From positions 1-15,772 of the forward strand of contig JAIHVJ010000019.1 of assembly GCA_022720335.1 (NCBI GenBank): a DNA stretch of 15,772 bases, in the 5' to 3' direction. A model generated the notes under the pieces. That model was not told the origin of the DNA, searched no databases, and saw nothing but the letters and a program-made list of their open reading frames with translations. Positions 1-6,823 of this stretch are shown here, piece by piece (position 1 is the stretch's first letter; each line of letters opens with the position of its first letter). The stretch comes from Collinsella sp. (GTDB taxonomy: Bacteria > Actinomycetota > Coriobacteriia > Coriobacteriales > Coriobacteriaceae). The position numbers and the translations under genes are program-made.

Positions 1-2
1 CG

Positions 3-1205
3 ACGCTCACCACCGACGAGATGGACGAGGTGGCCGAACTCCCCTACGCACGCGATTGGCATCCCGACTACGATGCCGCAGGCGGCGTGCCGGCCTTTGC
101 CGAGATCAAGTTTTCGATCAGCTCCAACCGCGGGTGCTTTGGCGAGTGCTCGTTTTGCGCCCTCACCTTCCACCAGGGTCGCGTGCTGCAGATGCGCAGC
201 CACGACTCGATTATGCGCGAGGCCGAGCTGCTCACGCGCGATCCCGAGTTTAAGGGCTACATCAACGACGTGGGCGGGCCGACGGCAAACTTTAGCCGTC
301 CGGCCTGCGACAAGCAGCTCAAGCACGGCGTGTGCAAGAACAAGCGCTGCCTGTGGCCGAGCGTGTGCAAGAACATGGTGGTCGACGAGAGCGGCTACAC
401 GCAGCTGTTGCGCGACCTGCGCCAGCTGCCGGGCGTTAAAAAGGTCTTCGTGCGCAGCGGCATCCGCTTCGACTACACCATGGCCGATGCCTCGGACGAG
501 TTTTTGCGCGAGCTGCTGGAGCATCATGTCTCTGGCCAGCTGCGCGTAGCGCCCGAGCACGTGAGCGATGCGGTGCTGTCTGTGATGGGCAAGCCGAGCC
601 GCGCTGTCTACGACGCGTTCTGTCGCAAATTTGAACGATTGAACCGTGAATACGGACTCAAACAGTACGTAGTGCCGTATCTAATCTCGAGCCACCCTGG
701 TTCAACCATGAAGGAAGCCGTGGATCTTGCCGAGGCCGTGCGAGACATGGGCTACATGCCCGAGCAGGTGCAGGACTTCTACCCCACGCCGTCCACCATG
801 TCGACGTGCATGTACTACACCGGCGTTGATCCGCGCACCATGGAACCGATCTATGTGGCGCGCGACCCGCACGAGAAGGCCATGCAGCGCGCACTCATCC
901 AGTATCGCAAGCCCGAAAACTACAAGCTCGTGCGCGAGGCGTTAGAGAAAGCCGGCCGCCGCGATCTGATCGGCTACACCAAGCATTGTCTGATTCGCCC
1001 CGTGCCGCCACGCCCGGGCGAGACGTCTGCTGGCGGTGGACACGGCACCGGCAAGAAGGGCGGCAAGCCGCACGGTGGCGCCGCCGGCAAGGGGCCCAAG
1101 GGCAGCAAGGGGCACAGCGGCATGTCGCGCGCGCAAAACACTGCCGGTCGCAATCGCGCGGCCCAGGGACGACAGGGCGCCAACGGAGGCGGACGCCGCA
1201 ACTAG
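3..1205 (+). CDS. ygiQ: YgiQ-family radical SAM protein, C-terminal part (5' truncated by window edge)
   Basis: The reading frame is open to the window edge, so the true start lies upstream; ATG 21 is only an internal methionine. Counting from that methionine, the radical SAM Cys motif RGCFGECSFC supplies C39, C43 and C46 (CxxxCxxC), which bind the [4Fe-4S] cluster and SAM. The flanking LPYARDWHPDY, FHQGR and INDVGGPTANF segments are typical of the YgiQ family. In E. coli YgiQ (about 740 residues) this motif lies past the middle, so roughly the first half of the protein is missing here. The exact reaction of the family is not established. The last ~70 residues are a Gly/Lys/Arg-rich, probably disordered basic tail. 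The stop TAG (1203-1205) overlaps the stop of the convergent gene, and no terminator with a U-tract is visible between them. Confidence 0.93.
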   Translation, partial: TLTTDEMDEVAELPYARDWHPDYDAAGGVPAFAEIKFSISSNRGCFGECSFCALTFHQGRVLQMRSHDSIMREAELLTRDPEFKGYINDVGGPTANFSRPACDKQLKHGVCKNKRCLWPSVCKNMVVDESGYTQLLRDLRQLPGVKKVFVRSGIRFDYTMADASDEFLRELLEHHVSGQLRVAPEHVSDAVLSVMGKPSRAVYDAFCRKFERLNREYGLKQYVVPYLISSHPGSTMKEAVDLAEAVRDMGYMPEQVQDFYPTPSTMSTCMYYTGVDPRTMEPIYVARDPHEKAMQRALIQYRKPENYKLVREALEKAGRRDLIGYTKHCLIRPVPPRPGETSAGGGHGTGKKGGKPHGGAAGKGPKGSKGHSGMSRAQNTAGRNRAAQGRQGANGGGRRN

Positions 1206-2113
1206 GGCAGCGGTGCGCTCGCTGCATCCACCCCACACGCGTGGCGCAGCGAACGCATTGCCTCAACGAGGATGACGCCGGCGATAGCGACCGTAATTGC
1301 CACATCGAGCGGCGTGTTCACAAACCAGAGCAACGTCATGAGATACGACCCGGCATTAAAGGCAAAGTGCAGCAGGATCGTGTAGCGGAGCTTTCCGGTC
1401 GTCACGAGCACCCAACCAAAGATGAGGCCGGCGGCACCCGCGTAGCAACCCTGCACCCAATTCATGTGCATAAAACCGAAGATTGCCGCCTGCAACACAA
1501 TCGCCGCGGCGATACCCCACGTGCTTGGGGCCGCCCAGGGCACCATGGCTCCGTCCTGCGCGTTCGCACGACGCCGGCGCTTCCAAAGTGGGCGGCACTG
1601 CGGATTAAACGCTCGGAGCGAAAACTCAAAAATAATGCCGCGCACCAGCAGCTCTTCACAAAATGGGGCACCGAGCACCGTAGTCAGGACGGCGAGATAG
1701 CTGGTGTCGCCCATGCCTGTTTCCTCGACAAGCTCGCTGTAGTCGGCCGCGGCCTCGGGCAACAGCGACAGCACGGCGTCGGTCACGTAGCCAACAACCA
1801 CCTGCAGGGCCAGGCCAATCACGATAACGCAGGCGATGCGCTTCCACGCCCCACGTGCTCCCCCGCCGAGCGGATGCTCGCTTTGCCGGCGTGCCATAAA
1901 CGAACGCGGCCACAGATAACGCCACCACAGTAGCGCCATCAAAAACGATGCCGTCTGCGCGACGGCCTGAAGCAATTGAATGTCGAGGTCATCGATCGAA
2001 AAACCCATGAACACTGACGCGACGCCCAGAGCGGAAAACAAAACCACGCTCAGGGCAATATCGGCAGCGACGACGCCAAAACAGGCAAGCGCCCAAATCA
2101 TCGCATTGAGCAT
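1202..2113 (-). CDS. CPBP-family intramembrane metalloprotease
   Basis: A 303-residue multi-pass membrane protein with the CPBP (CAAX protease/bacteriocin-processing, Abi) signature. It has CEELLVRG (E153, E154, R158), FGFMH (H216) and HFAFN (H249, N253), which together form the predicted membrane-embedded glutamate/histidine active site. Family members cleave membrane or prenylated peptides, act in bacteriocin self-immunity, or serve as stress scaffolds; the substrate here is unknown. A basic cytoplasmic loop (KRRRR) separates motifs 1 and 2. I chose ATG 2113 because GGAGGAGG lies 5 nt upstream. An in-frame ATG at 2140 overlaps the antitoxin stop as ATGA but has only a weak ribosome site, so translational coupling from there remains possible. 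The gene lies 23 bp after the antitoxin gene and is probably co-transcribed with it. Confidence 0.9.
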   Translation of the reverse strand: MLNAMIWALACFGVVAADIALSVVLFSALGVASVFMGFSIDDLDIQLLQAVAQTASFLMALLWWRYLWPRSFMARRQSEHPLGGGARGAWKRIACVIVIGLALQVVVGYVTDAVLSLLPEAAADYSELVEETGMGDTSYLAVLTTVLGAPFCEELLVRGIIFEFSLRAFNPQCRPLWKRRRRANAQDGAMVPWAAPSTWGIAAAIVLQAAIFGFMHMNWVQGCYAGAAGLIFGWVLVTTGKLRYTILLHFAFNAGSYLMTLLWFVNTPLDVAITVAIAGVILVEAMRSLRHACGVDAASAPLP

Positions 2114-2136
2114 GCCGACCTCCTCCCGACGACTAG

Positions 2137-2358
2137 TCATTGGGGACGTTCTTCAACGACTAGCTGTTGAGGACACTCTTTGCCAAAGGCCCCGTTGGGC
2201 GAGATGTCAAACGGAAAGGTGCCGCAGCGATTGAACGCGGCGATAAACATGCGGATGGCGTTGGACGGCGTGGTGCCCACGAGCTGAGTTGCCGCCGCGA
2301 AGGCTGCCTTCTCCTCGGGCAAGACCTTCGCGACTACGGGGGTCATGTGTTCTGCCAT
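2137..2358 (-). CDS. RelB/DinJ-family ribbon-helix-helix antitoxin (orphan)
   Basis: A 73-residue protein. Its early beta-strand segment (TPVVAKVLPEEKAAF) is followed by LVGTTPSNAIRMFIAAF and GTFPFDIS, the arrangement seen in RelB/DinJ antitoxins (strand, then two helices with a TPS turn, then a PF segment). Such proteins dimerise through an N-terminal ribbon, bind their own promoter and neutralise a RelE/YafQ-type RNase toxin. ATG 2358 is chosen because AAGGAAG lies 5 nt upstream and because the family domain begins here; an upstream extension to 2433 is possible but lacks family features. No toxin gene follows: the next gene is a CPBP protease. The last codons (EERPQ) are written in a GAACGTCCCCAA string that recurs at 13629-13640. 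Confidence 0.8.
   Translation of the reverse strand: MAEHMTPVVAKVLPEEKAAFAAATQLVGTTPSNAIRMFIAAFNRCGTFPFDISPNGAFGKECPQQLVVEERPQ
2140..2151. repeat. REP-like 12-mer, copy 1
   Basis: The string TTGGGGACGTTC occurs here and again at 13629-13640 in the same orientation. It resembles the conserved GGGGACGTTC head of REP sequences associated with RAYT transposases in several phyla (recalled from general knowledge). A 12-base match alone can arise by chance in a window of this size, so this is a weak call. This copy overlaps the end of the antitoxin gene and the ATGA junction. Confidence 0.35.
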
Positions 2359-2470
2359 GGCGCTTCCTTTTTGAAACGACGGTAGTGCGGATAGATGCGG
2401 GCCACGCGGCTGGGCGACGGGCTGTGAAGGCAACCCGATTGGCCCGCATCCGGAGTTTGTTTCTGCGGCG

Positions 2471-2518
2471 TTGGTATTACTTGGTATTCCTAAGTATTAC
2501 CCCGCAGATAGAATACCA
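2471..2518 (-). promoter_or_regulatory. Ten-bp iteron array upstream of the antitoxin gene (candidate operator)
   Basis: TTGGTATT begins at 2471 and 2481, and the related TAAGTATT begins at 2491, giving an exact period of 10 bp (one helical turn). An inverted copy, GAATACCA, lies at 2511-2518 and is the exact complement of TGGTATTC at 2482-2489. The array is 110-160 bp upstream of the antitoxin start. Ribbon-helix-helix proteins typically bind such short tandem or inverted repeats as stacked dimers, so autoregulation by the antitoxin is the natural reading. This stretch is also the most AT-rich part of the 215-bp gap 2359-2573; I see no clear intrinsic terminator there for the ABC gene. Confidence 0.5.
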
Positions 2519-2573
2519 CACCCGACCCCATGGGAACGGAGGAAAACGAATCATTTTGTAGCTGAGTTAGTAT

Positions 2574-3950
2574 TTAGAGCGTGATGATGTCCGAGATATC
2601 GAGGGCCTGAGCGTCGGCGACATCGTGCGTGGCGAGCAGGAGCATGCGGCCGTCGAGCAGGTCGAGCACGACCTCGGCGCATGCGTCGCGTGCGGCGGTA
2701 TCTAGACCGGTAAAGGGCTCGTCCAGAATAACGGCGCCGCCCGGGCACAGCAGGACTCGAGCGATCTCGACGCGACGGCGCTGCCCGCCCGAAAGCTCGG
2801 CCACGCGAGCATGCACGTCGATCCCTGGCACCAGCAGGCGCAGCAATGCCGCGGCGCTCGAAGCATCCACGCGCGCATCGGCGCACACCAACACGTTATC
2901 CAGCGCCGAGGCGGATTCGACCAAGCGTGCATCCTGAAACACCATCGAGCACGGCGCGGACTCCCCCGCCGCTAGCGCAAGCAGCGTCGACTTGCCCGCA
3001 CCCGAAGCACCCATCACACAGATACGCCCGCCCGCGGGCACGTTGAGCGCCAGACCGTCCAGTGCCGGAGCCCACGGCGCGCGATCGCCCACGGCAAGCG
3101 CAAGCTCCGCCGCAGCGCCATCGCTCGCAGCCCCCGCACGCCCGCGCAGTCCATGCCCATGCGCCCGCACGGCCGCGCGCCACACCACGGGCCCCGAAAC
3201 CCGCAGAAGCCACACCAGCACGCGCTCACACGCCCACGAGGCGGCAACGACCAGCACGGTCCACGCCAGCAGATCAGCCGTCTCAATCAAAAGCTTTGCC
3301 TGATAGATGCGCTCACCCACGGTGCCCACCGCCATGCCGATCAGCTCGGCTGCCACGCCGGCCTTCCAGCTCATGCCGATCACGGCGCGGGCGCACGAAA
3401 GCACAAACGACAGCACCTCGCGCCAGGTGTGGGCGCAAAACAGGCGCCAAGCGCGCACGCCATGCAGACGGAACATCTGCTCCAGCGGTTTATTCACCTG
3501 AGTCAGCCCCTCGGCCAGCGAAAAATACACGCCCGGCAGCGCCATCAAAAAGACCGCCGCGATGCTCACGCGTGCCGACCCCAGCCAGATAAGCAACAGG
3601 ACCACAACGCAGGCGACCGGCGTCGCCTTTACAAACGACAGCGCCGGAGCCACCAGGTGCGCAAACGCCCGCGAACGTGACGAAATGCCGGCAAGCACGC
3701 CACCACACACCGCGGCAAGCGCCAGTCCGCCCAATATTCGCGCGCCCGAGCCCGCCAAAATCGCCCAGGTACCGCCATCGCACACCAGGCGCAGCAGCGT
3801 CAAGGCAACAGCGCCCGGCCCCGGCAAGATCAGCGGTTGCGCCACCAGCGCCGCCACCAGCATCCACGCGGCAAGCCAAAAGGCGGCGACGGCACCTGCT
3901 GCCGCCACCGCCTTCATACGCTCTGTCATTTGTCGAGCAAACGCACGCAC
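2574..3950 (-). CDS. Fused ABC transporter permease-ATPase (NitT/TauT/SsuBC type)
   Basis: A 458-residue fusion. Residues ~15-250 carry about six membrane segments of the SsuC/TauC-type permease, with a coupling-loop region around residues 150-190. Residues ~280-458 form an ATPase domain: Walker A GASGAGKST (314-322), Q-loop Q339, signature LSGGQ (386-390), Walker B VILDE (407-411), D-loop and H442. The permease and ATPase are normally separate genes. The ATPase is unusually short between Walker A and the Q-loop (about 17 residues instead of about 40). A homodimer would supply two membrane and two ATPase domains. The start is GTG 3950: GGAG lies 6 nt upstream, inside the stop region of the binding-protein gene, leaving a 3-nt intergenic gap. 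The substrate is unknown; relatives import nitrate, sulfonates, bicarbonate or pyrimidine precursors. Confidence 0.9.
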   Translation of the reverse strand: MRAFARQMTERMKAVAAAGAVAAFWLAAWMLVAALVAQPLILPGPGAVALTLLRLVCDGGTWAILAGSGARILGGLALAAVCGGVLAGISSRSRAFAHLVAPALSFVKATPVACVVVLLLIWLGSARVSIAAVFLMALPGVYFSLAEGLTQVNKPLEQMFRLHGVRAWRLFCAHTWREVLSFVLSCARAVIGMSWKAGVAAELIGMAVGTVGERIYQAKLLIETADLLAWTVLVVAASWACERVLVWLLRVSGPVVWRAAVRAHGHGLRGRAGAASDGAAAELALAVGDRAPWAPALDGLALNVPAGGRICVMGASGAGKSTLLALAAGESAPCSMVFQDARLVESASALDNVLVCADARVDASSAAALLRLLVPGIDVHARVAELSGGQRRRVEIARVLLCPGGAVILDEPFTGLDTAARDACAEVVLDLLDGRMLLLATHDVADAQALDISDIITL

Positions 3951-3953
3951 GGG

Positions 3954-5009
3954 CTACTCCATGTAGTAGAAATCGTCAGCCGGAAGTTTACCGCCCACGG
4001 CACTCGCGTCCGCGTCGGACAGCACCCGCAGATACCCGCCAAGCGCCGCCTTCATATCCTTGCCTGTCTGGCAGACAAGCATGCAGCCGGGAATCGCCTT
4101 CTCGGCAATCGTGGCGTTGTCCACGATGCCGGCATCGACCACGGCCTGCGCCCAGTCTGCCGGCGCTGCATTGACAGCCTTAACGCTCGCCGCATGGCAG
4201 CTCAAGAACTCCGCCACGGCCTCGGGATGTTCCTCGGCAAACGCGCGGCGCACCACGGTCACGCCCGTCAGCAGGCGCGAACCCGTGTCACCTGCCAGCT
4301 CGTCCCACACATCGGTCAGGCTTACCGGAGCCGACAGCTTGCCTTCGCTCTTGGCGATGGCAGCGGTCTTGAACGGCTCCGGCAGCACGCCCACGGCAGA
4401 CGGATCGGCAAGCAGGGCCGACAGCACCTCGGTGGGCTCGCTCTTAAACTCGAGCGCCACCTGGCCGGTCAGGCCCGCGCGCTCCAGCAGGTAGTTCATG
4501 ACGTACTCTGGCGTGGTGCCCTTGCCCGTCATGTAGACGGTGCGACCCGCCAGGTCACCAAACGAGGTCACGTCCGCGTCGCCCGTCACAACGTTCAGCA
4601 CGCCCAACGTGTTGATGTCGATGACCTGCACCGCGCCCTCGGTCTTGTTGTAGAGCACGCTCGCCACGTTGGCTGGCACCAGGGCAATGTCGATATCGCC
4701 CTGAATGACCTTGGGCACGATCTCGTCGGCGGCAGTGTTGATCGCAAAGTCGAACTCATTGTCCGTCTCGCCATCGGCCGCCCGGTCCATAAACTGCACC
4801 AGACCAATCGAGGTCGGCCCCTTGAGCGAGGCGACGTGCACCTCGACCGGCTCGGCAGCAGCACCGGCGCCGTCCGTGGCAGCCGAGCCCGCGGCGGACC
4901 CGGCACCGGCGGCCCCGCCGCCACAGCCCGCGAGCGCAAGCGACAGGGCGCCCGCGGCGAGCGCCGAGGCAAACCCCCGGCGCGACATCTCAAAATCAAA
5001 CGCGCGCAT
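3954..5009 (-). CDS. ABC transporter substrate-binding lipoprotein (NMT1/SsuA-like), Tat-type signal
   Basis: A 351-residue extracellular binding protein. The N-terminus has MSRRGF (twin-arginine-like), a hydrophobic stretch, and lipobox LAGC with lipidated Cys29, followed by a Gly/Ala/Ser linker. The mature part (GPTSIGLVQFMD, DIDIALVPANVAS, DLAGRTVYMTGKGTTPEYVM, GVLPEPF) is the type-2 periplasmic-binding fold of the NitT/TauT group. The ligand cannot be read from sequence. ATG 5009 lies 2 nt after the hydrogenase stop with GAGGGG upstream. ATG 4988, just before SRRGF, and ATG 5042 are alternatives. Its immediate neighbours imply one transcript with the hydrogenase and a dedicated partnership with the fused permease-ATPase downstream. 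Confidence 0.88.
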   Translation of the reverse strand: MRAFDFEMSRRGFASALAAGALSLALAGCGGGAAGAGSAAGSAATDGAGAAAEPVEVHVASLKGPTSIGLVQFMDRAADGETDNEFDFAINTAADEIVPKVIQGDIDIALVPANVASVLYNKTEGAVQVIDINTLGVLNVVTGDADVTSFGDLAGRTVYMTGKGTTPEYVMNYLLERAGLTGQVALEFKSEPTEVLSALLADPSAVGVLPEPFKTAAIAKSEGKLSAPVSLTDVWDELAGDTGSRLLTGVTVVRRAFAEEHPEAVAEFLSCHAASVKAVNAAPADWAQAVVDAGIVDNATIAEKAIPGCMLVCQTGKDMKAALGGYLRVLSDADASAVGGKLPADDFYYME

Positions 5010-5011
5010 CG

Positions 5012-6823
5012 CTAGCACGTCCCCTCGTTGGGCATCGTCCATGCGTGATGGTCGGTATGCAGCAGCTCCTCGGCCAGTGGCGAGAGCGGCTCACCCAAGA
5101 ACTCGCGGTAGCACGCCTGGACATCGGGATTCTCGTGCGAGAAGCGAATGTCCGCAGCGGCATCCAGGCCCCAGAGCACCTGGCCACGCTCGGCTGCCAG
5201 CTCGCAGCCGTCGTGGATGGGCTGACCGCCGCCACCGACGCAGCCGCCCGGACACGCCATGACCTCAACGAAGTCATAGCTCACGCGGCCGTCGCGAATC
5301 GCGTCGAGCAGGCGGGCGGCGTTGCCTAGCCCGTGCGCCACGGCGACGCGCACCTTGGTGCCATCGATACCGGCCACGGCCTCCTTCCAGCCGTCCAGGC
5401 CGCGCACATCGGTAAAAAAGTCGGCGTCGGGGTTCTTGCCCGTCACCAGGTAATAGGCCGAGCGCACGGCGGCCTCCATCACGCCGCCCGTGGCGCCAAA
5501 GATCACGCCCGCGCCCGTGCCAAAGCCCAGCGGCGTATCGAGCGGCTCCTCAACCAGCGTATCCACGCTCACGTGGTTCGCGCGGATCATGCGCACCATC
5601 TCGCGCACCGTCAGCGCAACGTCCACGTCGGGCGTGCCGTCCTCGCCCACCATGCTCGGCAGCGCGCACTCGGCCTTCTTGGCCGTACACGGCATCACGG
5701 ACACCACGAACAGGCGCTCGGGCTCCACGTCCAGCACCTTGGCGTAGTAGGTCTTGGCGATGGCGCCGAACATCTGCTGCGGCGACTTGGACGTAGACAG
5801 GCTGTCGACAAACTCCGGATAGCGGGCCTTCACAAAGCGCACCCAACCCGGGCAGCAGCTCGTAAACATGGGCCAGCCGCGGCCATCATCCTCACCCTTA
5901 GCGGCGGCACCCAGGCGCTCGAGCAGCTCGGAGCCCTCCTCCATAATGGTGAGGTCAGCCGAAAAATCGGTGTCGAACACGTACTCGAAGCCCACGCGGC
6001 GCAGCGCGCAAGCCAGGCGCTCGACGGTAGCCTCCTCGCGCGGAATGCCGAGCTCCTCGCCCCAGGCGCTACGCACGGCCGGCGCAATCTGCACCAACAC
6101 GATCTTGTCAGGATTAGCGAGCGCGTCAAACACGGTCTCGGTATCGTCGCGCTCGCGCAGTGCGCCCGTCGGGCAATGCGTAATGCACTGGCCGCACGCG
6201 ACGCAATCGGTCTTGCCGATCGGCGCGCGCCCGCGGGTACCCACGGCGGTATGCGTGGCGCGGTTGGTCAGGTCCCAAATCCCCAGGCCCTGCACGCTCT
6301 CGCACACCTTGATGCAGCGCATGCATTTAATGCACTTGTCGTTTTCGCGGATGATGGGGAAATCGAAATCCCAGCCCTCGCCCGCCAAATGTCTTTGATA
6401 CGGTAGATAGAAAATGCCCAGGTCGTTGGCGATGGTCTGCAGGTTGCAGTTGCCGCTGCGCACGCAGCTCGTGCACTGCGAATCGTGCTGGGACAGCAGC
6501 AGCTGCACGTTGGTGCGACGGGCCTCGCGGGCCTTGGGGCTGTTGGTGTGGACCACCATGCCGTCGAGCACGTAGTTGTTGCAGGCGGCAACCAGCTGGT
6601 CGCAGCCCTCAACCTCGACCACGCACACGCGGCAGCCACCGATCTCGTTTAGATCGCGCAGGTAGCACAGGGTGGGAATCTGGATGCCGACGGACTTGGC
6701 CGCATCCAGGATCGTGGTGTGCTCGGGTACCACGACTTCGCAGTTATCGATAATGAGCCTGACCATGTTGTGCGCTCCGTTTTCGCTGTTGTCGCCGACA
6801 GTGGTTTTGTTGAGCTCTACCAT
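5012..6823 (-). CDS. hydA: [FeFe]-hydrogenase catalytic subunit, NAD(P)H-linked type
   Basis: This 603-residue enzyme catalyses 2H+ + 2e- <-> H2 in the cytoplasm. Domains in order: a [2Fe-2S] ferredoxin-like domain (C53, C64, C67, C81); a His-ligated [4Fe-4S] site HDSQCTSC...C (H113, C117, C120, C126); two [4Fe-4S] clusters (C164/167/170/174 and C207/210/213/217); and the H-cluster domain. The H-cluster signatures are complete: TSCCPGW (C323, C324), MPCTAKKAE (C379) and MACPGGCVGGGGQP (C524, C528). ATG 6823 is chosen because GGAGG lies 8 nt upstream; it overlaps the preceding gene by 7 nt. ATG 6766 (MVRLIIDN), also with GGAG, matches the usual family start and is a real alternative. No HydEFG maturases are in the window, so they must be elsewhere. 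Confidence 0.95.
   Translation of the reverse strand: MVELNKTTVGDNSENGAHNMVRLIIDNCEVVVPEHTTILDAAKSVGIQIPTLCYLRDLNEIGGCRVCVVEVEGCDQLVAACNNYVLDGMVVHTNSPKAREARRTNVQLLLSQHDSQCTSCVRSGNCNLQTIANDLGIFYLPYQRHLAGEGWDFDFPIIRENDKCIKCMRCIKVCESVQGLGIWDLTNRATHTAVGTRGRAPIGKTDCVACGQCITHCPTGALRERDDTETVFDALANPDKIVLVQIAPAVRSAWGEELGIPREEATVERLACALRRVGFEYVFDTDFSADLTIMEEGSELLERLGAAAKGEDDGRGWPMFTSCCPGWVRFVKARYPEFVDSLSTSKSPQQMFGAIAKTYYAKVLDVEPERLFVVSVMPCTAKKAECALPSMVGEDGTPDVDVALTVREMVRMIRANHVSVDTLVEEPLDTPLGFGTGAGVIFGATGGVMEAAVRSAYYLVTGKNPDADFFTDVRGLDGWKEAVAGIDGTKVRVAVAHGLGNAARLLDAIRDGRVSYDFVEVMACPGGCVGGGGQPIHDGCELAAERGQVLWGLDAAADIRFSHENPDVQACYREFLGEPLSPLAEELLHTDHHAWTMPNEGTC

Noticed and set aside
986..1933. A 315-residue plus-strand frame crossing the ygiQ/CPBP junction
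   Set aside because: It is out of frame with the radical SAM protein, antisense to the CPBP motifs, and has no recognisable domain.
3837..5015. A 392-residue plus-strand frame opposite the binding-protein gene
   Set aside because: Translation is His/Arg/Gln-rich noise typical of the antisense of a GC-rich gene; the minus strand has lipobox and binding-protein motifs.
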